Part shown: positions 8,386 through 17,369 of the stretch, piece by piece | Layout: the number at the start of each line of letters is the position of its first letter | Numbering within the stretch: position 1 is the stretch's first letter | The notes under the pieces: model-generated | The model's database searches: none | Told to the model about the DNA's origin: nothing | Seen by the model: only the letters and a program-made list of their open reading frames with translations | Made by a program: the position numbers and the translations under genes | Assembly: GCF_024347495.1 (NCBI RefSeq) | Contig: NZ_AP025491.1 | Span: 496,001 to 560,000 of the forward strand | Direction of reading: 5' to 3' | DNA length: 64,000 nucleotides | Source: Vibrio gallaecicus | GTDB lineage: Bacteria; Pseudomonadota; Gammaproteobacteria; Enterobacterales; Vibrionaceae

Positions 8386-9582
8386 ATGCTTAACAATCAA
8401 CACATAGACATTATCAAATCGACTATCCCATTATTAGAGAGCGCAGGACCTGCCTTAACTGTGCATTTCTATCAACGCATGTTCACGCATAACCCAGAGC
8501 TAAAAGACATTTTCAACATGACGCATCAACAAACAGGTCGTCAGAGTGTCGCATTATTTGAAGCTATCGCAGCTTACGCAAAAAATATTGAAAACCTTGC
8601 TGCACTGACCACCGCAGTAGAGCGTATTGCTCAAAAGCACACGAGCTTTAATATCCAGCCAGAGCATTACCAAATAGTTGGCCTTCACCTAATTGAAACG
8701 TTAAGAGAATTAGCACCAGATGCGTTTACTGCTGAAGTTGAGGAAGCTTGGACTGCGGCATATCTGTTTTTAGCTAAGGTTTTCATTGATCGTGAAGCTG
8801 AATTGTACCTGCAGCGTAAGCAAGCTGTTGGTGGGTGGGAAGCTGCTCGTACTTTCATTGTTTCTGAAAAGACACAAGAATCTGAGCTAGTGAAAAGCTT
8901 CGTTCTGACACCAAAAGATGGTGAGAGCGTATTGGATTATATTCCTGGTCAATATATAGGTATTGAAGTGCAACCTACAGGTAGTGACTATAATGAAATT
9001 CGTCAATATTCATTGTCAGATCAACCCAATGGTAAGCACTATCGAATCTCAGTAAAGAGAGAAGGGCATGGAACAGATCAAGCTGGTTTAGTTTCGAATC
9101 ACCTTCACGACTTCGTACAAGTGGGTGATGAAGTTAAGTTGTATGCGCCGGCTGGCGACTTTATGTATCAAGAACGTAATAAGCCTGTGACACTTATTTC
9201 TGCTGGTGTGGGCGTTACGCCAATGCAATCTATGCTTGAATTATTGAATAGTAGTTCTAAAGCAGAGGCTGTTACATACTTACATGCTTGCGAAGATTCA
9301 TCACAACATTCGTTCTCGAACCGAGTTCAACAGATTATTGATACGAACGGTTGGGCTGCAAAAACATGGTATATGAAAACGGAAAATGAACCTTGTGAAC
9401 ATACTTTTGAAGGGATGATGAATCTTGAAGAAATCTCTAGATTAGAATCATTTTCTGAAGGGGACTTTTATATCTGTGGTCCAGTTGGTTTCATGAAGAA
9501 TATTGTTGAACAATTGGATTCATTGGACGTCAGCCGTGACCGAGTTCATTATGAAGTGTTTGGTCCCCATTCTAACTTCTAG
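8386..9582 (+). CDS. hmp: Flavohaemoglobin, nitric oxide dioxygenase
   Basis: The product is 398 residues. The ATG at 8386 was chosen because GGAG precedes it and because the globin residues then fall at the E. coli Hmp positions: Tyr29, Gln53 and proximal haem ligand His85. The globin domain (1-140) is followed by an FAD domain with RQYSLSD near residue 208 and an NAD(P)H domain with GVGVTPMQSM near residue 275 and a closing EVFGPH. The enzyme converts NO plus O2 to nitrate in the cytoplasm using NAD(P)H. Placement opposite norR, behind a sigma-54 promoter, indicates NO-induced expression; in E. coli hmp is instead controlled by NsrR. Confidence 0.96.
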   Translation: MLNNQHIDIIKSTIPLLESAGPALTVHFYQRMFTHNPELKDIFNMTHQQTGRQSVALFEAIAAYAKNIENLAALTTAVERIAQKHTSFNIQPEHYQIVGLHLIETLRELAPDAFTAEVEEAWTAAYLFLAKVFIDREAELYLQRKQAVGGWEAARTFIVSEKTQESELVKSFVLTPKDGESVLDYIPGQYIGIEVQPTGSDYNEIRQYSLSDQPNGKHYRISVKREGHGTDQAGLVSNHLHDFVQVGDEVKLYAPAGDFMYQERNKPVTLISAGVGVTPMQSMLELLNSSSKAEAVTYLHACEDSSQHSFSNRVQQIIDTNGWAAKTWYMKTENEPCEHTFEGMMNLEEISRLESFSEGDFYICGPVGFMKNIVEQLDSLDVSRDRVHYEVFGPHSNF

Positions 9583-9650
9583 GCAACTTTTGCCTCAGAT
9601 AAATGTTAACTAAAACATTGTTCATTTAAAATAATGAGTTTAAAAAATCA

Positions 9651-9681
9651 AGGACCTCAGTCATTCTGAGGTCTTTTTTTT
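9651..9681 (+). terminator. Terminator of hmp
   Basis: AGGACCTCAG, a short loop and CTGAGGTCTTTTTTTT make a compact stem followed by a T run, 70 bases after the hmp stop. Confidence 0.88.
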
Positions 9682-9776
9682 ATTTAAAATACATTTATGG
9701 TATGTAATGCTTTATGTAATGTACATATACTACCAAGGCTAAAATTAGCTTTCGCTTGTAAACTTTGGAGTATGGA

Positions 9777-11177
9777 ATGAACACTATCAAAAGAATTAAA
9801 TGGCACCATTCGATAGAAAAACGATTAGTCATTATCTTTGTGTTTGCCATGACTCTGATGTTTGGAATTATGACCAGCATTTCCATGTATGCGGCGCATA
9901 ATGAGAAAAAAGAACAAGAAGAAAAACTGGTGGGTAAATACTTATTCATTGGACTTAATTTATTAGGAGCGAGAGTCGATAGTGTTGCCGAGATGGCGAA
10001 AGATTACGGGTATTGGAATGAGACATTTGATTTTATTAATACTCCAAACCGCAATTTTGTAGAAAACTCACTGGACTCTGATTCAATCAAGACTCGCTCA
10101 TTGAATGGAGTTATTATCCATAACAATGCTGGTAAAGCGCTTTATCGAATCAGTTCATATGACTACATCACCGATAGCCAGCTATGGTCATTATTCACTG
10201 ATATAAATGGCATTGAGAGTGGAGTGGTTCAACGAGGAGTCGTATTTTTACAAGGGCGTATCCTTGTATACGTATCGCAGCCTGTCAGCGACAATTCGGG
10301 AAGCATGTTAAGTAATGGTCGAATTACATTACTAAGAGAGATGACGCAACGGACTCTCGATGAGATAAGTTCAGACCTCGGTGAGTCTTTTAGTCTTATT
10401 AATATGCATCAACCAGATGCGATTGAGAGAATGGCATTTGGCACTGATTGGCGAGTCGAAAAATCAGAGATCTTATATACAGAAAAAACATTAGAAGCGA
10501 CGTACAGCATTTTCTTTTCTGATCAATCTCGATTACCTATTTTAGCGGAACTCGTCATTGAGCGAAGTCCTTTTAGTATTGCCTCTCAGTGGCGCTTGCT
10601 CATTCCCGAATTTATCCTGCTTATCGTACTCAGTGGTGTTCTAGTTGTAGTGTTACGAGCAACAGTAACTAAGCCTATAAAACGATTAATCGCATGGTTA
10701 AATCAGGTTAATGGTTCAGAATTGGCAGAAGACCTACGTCCTTATGAATACTCGCAATACGGTGAAATCAGCGTTTTAAGTAATAAATTTAGTGAGATTT
10801 ACAACAACCTTTACCAGCAACATCAATTCAGCCAATTACTTTTATATTCGATCAGTGATTTTATTTTTACGGTGGATAGCAAGGGGAAAATTGATTACTG
10901 CAACCCCGCGGCAGCTGAGTGGTTGAGAATTGATTCTAAAGAACTCTATTGCCAAGATTTTGAACTTCTCTTTGCTTCTGTGGATGAAAATTCGCCAAGC
11001 GTTGCAAATTGGTTATATCGAGCGCTTGAGACATTGAGTGAGTTTAGTGGGCAGGTCAATATACGTAAGCTAAGTGAGCCCAATAAGACTTTTCTTGTTG
11101 AAGTTCAAGTGAGTCCAATTTTGTACAGAGATACAGAACAGAAAGGCGCTATGATAATTTTAAGGTTACAAAAGTAG
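9777..11177 (+). CDS. Membrane sensor with CHASE4, HAMP and PAS domains, no output domain
   Basis: The 466-residue protein was started at the ATG at 9777, behind TTGGAG. It has a transmembrane segment at about residues 17-42 and a periplasmic region with the CHASE4 signature DYGYWNETFDFI near residue 76. A second transmembrane segment (LLIPEFILLIVLSGVLVVVL) comes near residue 285, then a HAMP region. A PAS domain from about residue 345 (FSQLLLYSISDFIFTVDSKGKIDYCNPAA) runs to the end. There is no GGDEF, EAL, kinase or methyl-accepting domain, so signal output must pass through a partner protein. Related proteins normally carry a GGDEF-EAL module after the PAS domain; this may be a natural truncation. 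It is transcribed alone. Confidence 0.8.
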   Translation: MNTIKRIKWHHSIEKRLVIIFVFAMTLMFGIMTSISMYAAHNEKKEQEEKLVGKYLFIGLNLLGARVDSVAEMAKDYGYWNETFDFINTPNRNFVENSLDSDSIKTRSLNGVIIHNNAGKALYRISSYDYITDSQLWSLFTDINGIESGVVQRGVVFLQGRILVYVSQPVSDNSGSMLSNGRITLLREMTQRTLDEISSDLGESFSLINMHQPDAIERMAFGTDWRVEKSEILYTEKTLEATYSIFFSDQSRLPILAELVIERSPFSIASQWRLLIPEFILLIVLSGVLVVVLRATVTKPIKRLIAWLNQVNGSELAEDLRPYEYSQYGEISVLSNKFSEIYNNLYQQHQFSQLLLYSISDFIFTVDSKGKIDYCNPAAAEWLRIDSKELYCQDFELLFASVDENSPSVANWLYRALETLSEFSGQVNIRKLSEPNKTFLVEVQVSPILYRDTEQKGAMIILRLQK

Positions 11178-11198
11178 TTTGAATCAAAAATACATATG

Positions 11199-11232
11199 AA
11201 AAACGGGAAGCGTATTGCTTCCCGTTTTTTTA
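11199..11232. terminator. Bidirectional intrinsic terminator
   Basis: AAAACGGGAAGC and GCTTCCCGTTTTTTT pair around a short loop between the convergent sensor and TDT-transporter genes. Confidence 0.92.
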
Positions 11233-11267
11233 CTTGTATGTCCAAGGAATTGATACATTCAGTCTTT

Positions 11268-12245
11268 TTATCGCTTTAATTTGTTAATTGCCTTTGAAGT
11301 GTTGAAAAATTCAGGCCAGTACATTTTCACATAACCACCTGAAACCCACACAACGAGAATGGTAGCGATAGTGAGTTCAAAAAAACCAAAGGAATGAAGC
11401 CAGTACCATTGCGGATATTCTGTGCCAAATAAAGTCGTTAGGTGGTGCATGGCAATAGAACTGATAACCGATGGGAAAGTTACTGCAGCAATAGAAGGTT
11501 GAAATTTAAGACGCATTAGTCGGATATAGCATAAGTAAATGAGTAATGTCATTGTGATAGCAATACCCGCTAACGCACCCGTTAAAATAGGGTCAGGGTT
11601 TGGAAAATTAACAAGATATGCTGCCAATGAAAGGTTCACTGGAGCCGCCATGATTGCAAGAGTCGGCCTTGCGCGTTTTGGTAATTTGCCTTCGAAAACC
11701 AGTCTGTATAAAACAACCGGTAGCATGAAAAAATAGATGCCGATACAAACCGAAGCAAGAGTCTCTGAAAACACGGTCAGCCCGAATTGAGAACCCGCGA
11801 GCGAGCTACTAATAAGCCCTACAGGATAAAGGAACCAGCTGGGGACAATATTAGACATCTTAAAATTCATAGCTTGAAAGCTGAAAAATAAGACCATCAT
11901 AGTAAAGTGAAGTAATAGTGCACCAAACCAAATCGGATAGGCTAAAGCTGGTGAAACGGCGGCGAGATAATCTGAAAGTACGAGTAAAGCCATGCTCATA
12001 GGAGCCATTAAGCTTCCACTTAAAGGATGGCGGATATCGTTTATAAAAGTATTGTAGCTAGTGAAATATTTGAGTAATACAGGAAGTAATAGAATAGCAC
12101 CCAATGATGCCATCAAGGGTCTAATGGTGTCACCGAAACCTGGAATATAAAGAGACCATGCTTGCCCTAATCCTATAACCCCAAGTGCTAGTGATGCTTG
12201 AGAAGGTGGGACATTTTGCACACGAATGAGTCGTCTCCAGTTCAA
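11268..12245 (-). CDS. TDT-family (TehA/SLAC1-like) membrane transporter
   Basis: The 325-residue protein is almost entirely hydrophobic, with about ten predicted membrane helices. The order of segments fits the tellurite-resistance/dicarboxylate transporter family, to which bacterial TehA and plant SLAC1 anion channels belong: a MAPMSMALLVLSDYL helix, a conserved Phe-rich fifth helix and PTLAIMAAPVNLSLAAYL. The start is a TTG at 12245 preceded by GGAG at proper spacing; no ATG exists in frame before the first helices. Substrate is unknown; anions, organic acids or sulfite are all seen in the family. It is monocistronic. Confidence 0.75.
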   Translation of the reverse strand: MNWRRLIRVQNVPPSQASLALGVIGLGQAWSLYIPGFGDTIRPLMASLGAILLLPVLLKYFTSYNTFINDIRHPLSGSLMAPMSMALLVLSDYLAAVSPALAYPIWFGALLLHFTMMVLFFSFQAMNFKMSNIVPSWFLYPVGLISSSLAGSQFGLTVFSETLASVCIGIYFFMLPVVLYRLVFEGKLPKRARPTLAIMAAPVNLSLAAYLVNFPNPDPILTGALAGIAITMTLLIYLCYIRLMRLKFQPSIAAVTFPSVISSIAMHHLTTLFGTEYPQWYWLHSFGFFELTIATILVVWVSGGYVKMYWPEFFNTSKAINKLKR

Positions 12246-12956
12246 TGTATTGCTCCGTTTTTCGGTCAGTTAACGAGAAGGTAGTAGCTAAATCAGGATG
12301 AGACTTAATTGCAGGCGATGCTACAAACACACCTATACAAAGTAAAGCTAAGTTTCATATGGACATAAGCTGGAAATGATTTATGTGACACTAAAGCATC
12401 TTGCACGCAAATTTTACACAAGAACATCATTGGAAAACATGCGGAGTACACGAGAATTGCGTAACTTATGATTTCAAGATTGTTGGGGTAAATTGAGCTT
12501 AAAAGTTTGACTTTTGAATCAAGATCACAAAAGGTGTTTTTCGGGGTGTGATTTCTTGTTTTTCTTTGAAAATGAACCATAGTTAAATTGTAAAGCAACA
12601 TAACGAACCGCAAGGAGAATGAGGTTTTACACACAATTTGGATGGATTCAAAAATACCATTTCTAGTTCCTCGTAATATGTTCAGGTTGCTATCTATGAC
12701 TTCCTGATTCGCGAACTCACGATTGAGTCACGAGGGTAAGGCGTACTTGCTACATACAGTACGCCTTTTGTCTGCCTGTCACTTTTAAAACTATCTTTAT
12801 TAAAACTACCTTCCTATTTAATTTGTATTAACTTTAAGCTAATAACTTAATGGTTTTGGGCGAGTAATTACCTATACGTCAGAGAGTTAAAATGTCATGG
12901 TCTGCTGCCTTTTTTGCCATAATTAGGTATATACTCCAAGAAAAAGGAGATGTGAC
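12246..12956. other. Long intergenic region between the TDT gene and the COG0523 gene
   Basis: About 710 bases without a convincing gene. A 109-codon minus-strand frame (12305-12634) has no family pattern and a Cys/Phe-rich composition typical of chance translation. The region holds an orphan terminator-like hairpin at 12738-12767 and the AT-rich promoter area of the downstream GTPase gene. Confidence 0.5.
12738..12770 (+). terminator. Orphan terminator-like hairpin
   Basis: AAGGCGTACT and AGTACGCCTT form a perfect 10-bp stem around a 10-base loop, followed by TTGTCTG. No plus-strand gene ends nearby: the closest upstream plus-strand stop is at 11177, with the convergent TDT gene in between. 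It could therefore close a short non-coding transcript. Confidence 0.55.
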
Positions 12957-13946
12957 ATGACGAATAAAGTGCCAACAAATATTATTACCGGCTTCTTAGG
13001 AGTAGGTAAGACGACCTCAATTCTTAACTTACTTAAAAATAAGCCTGACAATGAACATTGGGCGGTTTTAGTGAATGAATTTGGTGAGATTGGTATTGAT
13101 GGTGCGTTGCTCACAGATCAAGGTGCAATGATTAAAGAAGTACCTGGTGGTTGTATGTGTTGTACTGCTGGCGTACCAATGTCTGTAGGAATCAATGCGC
13201 TATTACGTCAAAAGCCCGATAGGCTCCTGATTGAACCAACAGGCTTAGGTCACCCTAAACAAGTTGTTGCCACTTTAACCTCAGAACAATACCAGCCTTA
13301 TGTTGATCTTAAAGCGACATTAGGGCTTGTTGACCCGCGTAATTTAAGTATCGAAAAATATACTTCCAACCAAAACTTCAATGACCAACTAGATAGCGCA
13401 GATGTGATTATTGGTACCAAGGTTGATTTGGTTCATTCAGAAGATATTGATGCATTTAATGATTGGGTTACCGAGCAGTCACCACCTAAAGTGTTTAGTA
13501 AACTGATACATCATGGAGAGATTCCACTCGAAGTGCTTGATATTGAAAGAGTCCATGGCAGCGCTTCTTTTAACCTAGAATCTCATCATCATGACCATGC
13601 AGAGCAAGAGCCTCAATTCGAGCTTGCGCCTGGTGAAGCTTTTGTCAGAAAAGAAAATAAAGGTCAGGGATATTTCAGTTGTGGGTGGTTATTTGGGGCA
13701 GAGCATAAGTTCGACTTTGACCAACTATTCTCTATGCTTTCTGCATTAACCGCAGAGCGTGTGAAAGCTGTAATTAATACTGATCAAGGTTGTTACGCGT
13801 TCAATGTCGCGAATCAAGTTGTTTCTGTTCATGAAATATCATTAGATGGCTTTGAATCTCGCTTAGAGGTTATCGATTCACAACTGATGCCATGGGATGA
13901 TTTAGAGCAAGTGTTGCTATCACTTTGTGGGCTTCAAGAGAAATAA
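12957..13946 (+). CDS. COG0523 (CobW/YjiA-type) metal-chaperone GTPase
   Basis: The 329-residue protein shows the G3E GTPase layout. The P-loop is GFLGVGKTT (about residues 11-19), followed by NEFGEIGID. The metal-binding CxCC motif GGCMCC lies near residues 62-67, and EPTGLGHP near residue 95. A His-rich linker (ESHHHDHAEQEP) near residue 205 leads to the C-terminal CobW domain. The family delivers zinc or another divalent metal to client enzymes in the cytoplasm. The His-rich insert supports metal binding. The ATG at 12957 is preceded by AAAAAGGAGATGTGAC, a strong ribosome site. No obvious Zur box was seen upstream, so the metal remains open. Confidence 0.9.
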   Translation: MTNKVPTNIITGFLGVGKTTSILNLLKNKPDNEHWAVLVNEFGEIGIDGALLTDQGAMIKEVPGGCMCCTAGVPMSVGINALLRQKPDRLLIEPTGLGHPKQVVATLTSEQYQPYVDLKATLGLVDPRNLSIEKYTSNQNFNDQLDSADVIIGTKVDLVHSEDIDAFNDWVTEQSPPKVFSKLIHHGEIPLEVLDIERVHGSASFNLESHHHDHAEQEPQFELAPGEAFVRKENKGQGYFSCGWLFGAEHKFDFDQLFSMLSALTAERVKAVINTDQGCYAFNVANQVVSVHEISLDGFESRLEVIDSQLMPWDDLEQVLLSLCGLQEK

Positions 13947-14323
13947 CCTAGCTAGTAAATTAAGTCTCTAACGAATTTACTAACTAGCTAATTGACTAAC
14001 CATTTTAATAACTAACGATAAAAGTGACTTGTTAACGCTACTGCTAAGCTTTACAGAATATTTCTTTAGGATAAATACAAAGTAAAACGTTCTGTAAACT
14101 GAAATGAGTTGGTTTGGAATAAGAAAAAAGGGAGCAAGTTGTTCCCTTTTTGCACATCTCAATGATGATTCTTTTATGATTGGCTAGTTAAAAGAAATAA
14201 ATGCTAATTTAAGTAATAAAATTTGCTCTATATCACGATTAATGTGAGATAAATCACCTTAATTCATTTATAGTGCTCGGCTGAAATAAGAAATGTAGGC
14301 TGTCTGCTTAAGGAACCGTAATA
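13947..14323. other. Intergenic region before rhlE
   Basis: Contains an inverted repeat at 13949-13990 (TAGCTAGTAAATT paired with AATTTA and CTAGCTA, with a small bulge) and a second hairpin at 14125-14153. The rest is AT-rich leader of the helicase gene. Cold-shock leaders of DEAD-box genes are often long, but nothing diagnostic was recognised. Confidence 0.5.
14125..14153. terminator. Hairpin with A and T flanks
   Basis: AAAAAGGGA and TCCCTTTTT pair around GCAAGTTGT. It probably terminates transcription of the COG0523 gene before rhlE. Confidence 0.7.
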
Positions 14324-15610
14324 ATGTCATTTTCTTCACAAGGTTTTGCTCCTGAATTAGTAAAAGCGCTTACTGAATGTGGGTATGAAAAACTCACTCC
14401 AATTCAGCAAAAAGCGATCCCAATGGCTCGTAAAGGGCATGATATTTTTGCGACTGCGCAAACAGGTACAGGTAAAACTGCTGCATTTTCATTACCTGTC
14501 ATTCAACATTTAATCGATAGTAACAAGAAAGCGTCAAAGGGCACTGCACGCGCTCTTATACTTGCTCCTACTCGAGAATTGGCTGCACAGATTGCAGACA
14601 ACATTAAAGATTACGTTAAATTCACGAACCTTAATGTTGCTGCGGTTTATGGCGGTAACAAAATGTCTTCACAGGTTCGTCAACTTGATGCTGGTGTAGA
14701 TTTACTTGTTGCGACTCCTGGTCGTTTAGAAGAGCATCTAGAAGCTGGTAATGTATCAATTGCTAACTTAGAATTTTTAGTTTTTGATGAAGCAGACCGT
14801 ATCTTAGATATGGGCTTTATCAATGCTGTTCGTAAAATCATGTTAGATGTAGAAACATCACCTCAAATTATGATGTTCTCTGCAACAACTTCAACCCAGT
14901 TGAATCAGCTTTCTGTTGATATATTACGTAAGCCAAAACGTATCAGTGTAGAGCGTGAGAACTCAACTGCAGCAACAGTTGGTCACGTGGTTTATCCGGT
15001 AGACCAAGAGCGTAAAACTGAGCTACTTTCTGAATTGATCGGTCGTAAAAATTGGCGCCAAGTGCTTGTTTTTGTGAACTACAAAGAAACGGCTAATGAA
15101 GTTGTAAAAGAGTTGAAGCTAGATGGCATTAAAGCGGTACTTTGCCATGGTGATAAAGCACAAAGTGCTCGTCGTCGTGCATTAGATGATTTTAAAGAAG
15201 GTCGTGCTCGAGTAATGGTTGCAACTGATGTTGCGGCTCGTGGTCTTGATATTGCAGATCTTCCTCATGTAATTAACTACGACATGCCTTTCCTTGCTGA
15301 AGATTACGTTCACCGTATTGGTCGTACTGGTCGTGCCGGTAAACAAGGTCATGCTGTATCATTTGTTAACCGCGAAGAAGAGCTAACTGTAGTACAAGTG
15401 GAAACACTGATTCAGCAGCGTATTCGTCGAGTTGAGCAACCTGGTTATGAACCTAAGAAACGTGAAGCTTACATTGAAAAGTTGAACACGAAATCGGCTT
15501 ATAAAAACCGCCAAGGTCGTAAGAATAATGCGACTGAAGAAAAACCGGATCAAGCCTCTGCTGAACGTCGTTTAACAATGATGAACCGTATTAAAAATAG
15601 ACGTAAGTAG
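14324..15610 (+). CDS. rhlE: DEAD-box ATP-dependent RNA helicase, RhlE type
   Basis: The 428-residue protein has the full helicase motif series: Q motif around GYEKLTPIQ, motif I AQTGTGKT (about residues 45-52), PTRELA, TPGR, DEAD, SAT, then in the second domain ARGLDI and HRIGRTGRAG. The tail after residue 375 is basic (KKRE, KNRQGRK, MMNRIKNRRK), as usual for RNA-binding extensions. RhlE-type helicases unwind short RNA duplexes in ribosome assembly and mRNA decay. The start at 14324 follows AAGGAACC. It is a single-gene unit closed by a terminator at 15718-15749. Confidence 0.9.
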   Translation: MSFSSQGFAPELVKALTECGYEKLTPIQQKAIPMARKGHDIFATAQTGTGKTAAFSLPVIQHLIDSNKKASKGTARALILAPTRELAAQIADNIKDYVKFTNLNVAAVYGGNKMSSQVRQLDAGVDLLVATPGRLEEHLEAGNVSIANLEFLVFDEADRILDMGFINAVRKIMLDVETSPQIMMFSATTSTQLNQLSVDILRKPKRISVERENSTAATVGHVVYPVDQERKTELLSELIGRKNWRQVLVFVNYKETANEVVKELKLDGIKAVLCHGDKAQSARRRALDDFKEGRARVMVATDVAARGLDIADLPHVINYDMPFLAEDYVHRIGRTGRAGKQGHAVSFVNREEELTVVQVETLIQQRIRRVEQPGYEPKKREAYIEKLNTKSAYKNRQGRKNNATEEKPDQASAERRLTMMNRIKNRRK

Positions 15611-15717
15611 AAGTTATTATTCACCGTACATGCCACTATACCTATTGGTTGGATTGAGCGGTTAAAGTAATCAGTTAAAGCTGAATAGCTTCAAAATAAA
15701 AACTAAGATTCAATTTT

Positions 15718-15749
15718 GAAAGGGCCACTATTATGTGGCTCTTTTTGTC
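15718..15749 (+). terminator. Terminator of rhlE
   Basis: AAAGGGCCAC, a short loop and GTGGCTCTTTTT (with G-T pairing) end in a T run. Confidence 0.85.
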
Positions 15750-15801
15750 TTCGGGTTTCATGATCTGAAGTTAATTATTATATCGCTAAATTGGGGAAAC
15801 T

Positions 15802-16422
15802 ATGGACAGTACATTACTTTGGGCGTTTATCCCGACTTTTTTCTTTGTGTCGATAACACCTGGAATGTGTATGACTTTGGCTCTGACACTTGGGATGAGT
15901 ATTGGTTATAAACGCACTTTGTGGATGATGATTGGTGAGCTAGCTGGAGTGGCAGTGGTCTCGATTGCTGCCGTGCTAGGTATTGCATCGGTAATGCTTA
16001 ATTACCCTTGGCTATTCACAGGATTTAAGTTTATAGGGGCAGGGTATCTTTTCTACTTGGGCGTTCAAATGTGGCGTTCTAAAGGGAAATTGGCGATTAG
16101 TACAGATAACCAAACTGAAAACGTAGGGAAAGACTGGGATTTAGTCGTTCAGGGTTTTGTGACCGCAATAGCGAACCCTAAGGGTTGGGCGTTTATGATC
16201 TCTCTACTGCCTCCATTCATTAACAGTAGCAAGGCACTTGCCCCACAGTTATTGATACTCATCTCAATCATCTTAGTATCTGAATTTGTCTGTATGACGT
16301 TGTATGCTACTGGTGGTAAGAGCTTAAAGCGTGTTTTAGGTAAGGCTGATAACGTTAAGCTAATGAACCGAATCGCAGGTACCTTGATGATGGGAGTGGG
16401 TGTTTGGCTGTTTGTCAGCTAA
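15802..16422 (+). CDS. LysE/RhtB-family amino-acid exporter
   Basis: The 206-residue protein has six predicted membrane helices and the N-terminal signature of the LysE superfamily: TFFFVSITPGMCMTLALTLGMSIGYKR (residues 12-38), with the TPG motif in the first helix. A second-half segment, FVTAIANPKGWAFMIS, carries the family NPK motif. Members export amino acids or similar small molecules. The substrate is not predictable from sequence alone. The gene stands alone and is convergent with the nap operon. A heptamer tandem repeat lies 42 bases after its stop. Confidence 0.85.
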   Translation: MDSTLLWAFIPTFFFVSITPGMCMTLALTLGMSIGYKRTLWMMIGELAGVAVVSIAAVLGIASVMLNYPWLFTGFKFIGAGYLFYLGVQMWRSKGKLAISTDNQTENVGKDWDLVVQGFVTAIANPKGWAFMISLLPPFINSSKALAPQLLILISIILVSEFVCMTLYATGGKSLKRVLGKADNVKLMNRIAGTLMMGVGVWLFVS

Positions 16423-16463
16423 TGAATAATTGACGTAATACCTATTAGTTAGTACTACGTCTC

Positions 16464-16491
16464 TAAAAGTTAAAAGTTAAAAGCTAAAAGC
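16464..16491. repeat. Heptamer tandem repeat (TAAAAGY)x4
   Basis: Two copies of TAAAAGT followed by two of TAAAAGC, between the stop codon of the LysE-type gene and its terminator. Confidence 0.85.
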
Positions 16492-16521
16492 CTGACTTGG
16501 AAATAACGGAAACTAGGTAAT

Positions 16522-16552
16522 AAAAAAGCCACTGATATTCAGTGGCTTTTTA
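16522..16552. terminator. Bidirectional terminator between lysE-like gene and nap operon
   Basis: AAAAAAGCCACTGA and TCAGTGGCTTTTT form the stem. It serves the plus-strand exporter and the minus-strand nap operon. Confidence 0.9.
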
Positions 16553-16612
16553 GTGTCAATCTATATCCGAACGAATCAAAAGTAGCTGACAATGTTGACT
16601 TTAATCGGTCTT

Positions 16613-16750
16613 CTAATCGACTTCTTTGTCTTTACCCATAGATAAAATCCAAAGAGATACAGCTGCAACACCTGCAAAGCCTGCCAAGATGATGACTGGC
16701 ATAGCGCTATAGCCTAAGAAGTGCCAAATAAAACTTTCTAATGAACTCAT
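16613..16750 (-). CDS. Small single-helix membrane protein TIGR02808, nap-associated
   Basis: A 45-residue frame from the ATG at 16750, preceded by AAGGAG, to TAG at 16613. It starts MSSLESFIWHFLGYSAMPV, has one membrane helix (about residues 18-37) and ends in a charged tail GKDKEVD. Length, start and helix match the TIGR02808 family, known from Vibrio and Photobacterium next to periplasmic nitrate reductase genes. It lies 11 bases after napC and is the last gene of the operon. Its role is unknown; by size and place it may fill the position taken by NapE elsewhere, although the sequences are not alike as far as can be seen. Confidence 0.88.
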   Translation of the reverse strand: MSSLESFIWHFLGYSAMPVIILAGFAGVAAVSLWILSMGKDKEVD

Positions 16751-16761
16751 TTAGGTTCTCC

Positions 16762-17340
16762 TTATTGCCAGCCTTCTACACCATGCATGTCTGGTAGTTT
16801 ATGAGCGATACCTTTATGACAATCTACACATGTTTTTTCACCAGAAGCTAGCGCAGTAGAGTGCTGTTTTGCACTGCGTGGGCTTTGCTCTGAGAAGTCC
16901 ATGAAGTCAAATTGGTGACAGTTACGACATTCTAGAGAATCATTGCTCTTAAAACGAGCCCACTCACGTTCAGCTAAGTGTGCACGACGTTCTTGAAACT
17001 TCTCTTCAGTATCAATTGTCTTAGAAATAAAGTGAGCGTATAGCTCTTTAGACGCTTGTACTTTACGAACAATCTTATCTGTCCATTCATGTGGTACGTG
17101 GCAATCAGAACAGATAGCACGAACACCAGAACGGTTAGAGTAGTGAATCGTTTCTTGAATTTCAGCAACGATAGGAGCATGACAACCTGAACAAAACTCT
17201 TCAGTGTTAGTCGCTTCCATACCTGTGTTGAATGCGCCCCAAAATAGAAGACCACCAGCAAAACCCATGAATAAAACAACACCAACGGCTGCTTTACTTG
17301 GAGTCGTTAGTCGCTTCCAAAACGCTTTTAGTAATTTCAT
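16762..17340 (-). CDS. napC: NapC, tetrahaem quinol dehydrogenase of nitrate reductase
   Basis: The 192-residue protein has one N-terminal membrane helix (about residues 19-37, VGVVLFMGFAGGLLFWGAF) and four CxxCH haem sites: CSGCH, CSDCH, CRNCH and CVDCH. This is the NapC/NirT layout. It takes electrons from menaquinol or ubiquinol in the inner membrane and passes them to NapB and NapA in the periplasm. With no napGH in the operon, NapC is the only visible electron entry. It follows napB by 29 bases. Confidence 0.95.
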   Translation of the reverse strand: MKLLKAFWKRLTTPSKAAVGVVLFMGFAGGLLFWGAFNTGMEATNTEEFCSGCHAPIVAEIQETIHYSNRSGVRAICSDCHVPHEWTDKIVRKVQASKELYAHFISKTIDTEEKFQERRAHLAEREWARFKSNDSLECRNCHQFDFMDFSEQSPRSAKQHSTALASGEKTCVDCHKGIAHKLPDMHGVEGWQ

Positions 17341-17369
17341 AAATAGCCTCTCTTACAATTCGGCTACGA

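Noticed and set aside
12305..12634. 109-codon minus-strand open frame in the gap before the COG0523 gene
   Set aside because: No ribosome site, no family pattern, and a Cys/Phe/Ser-rich composition typical of chance translation of AT-rich DNA.
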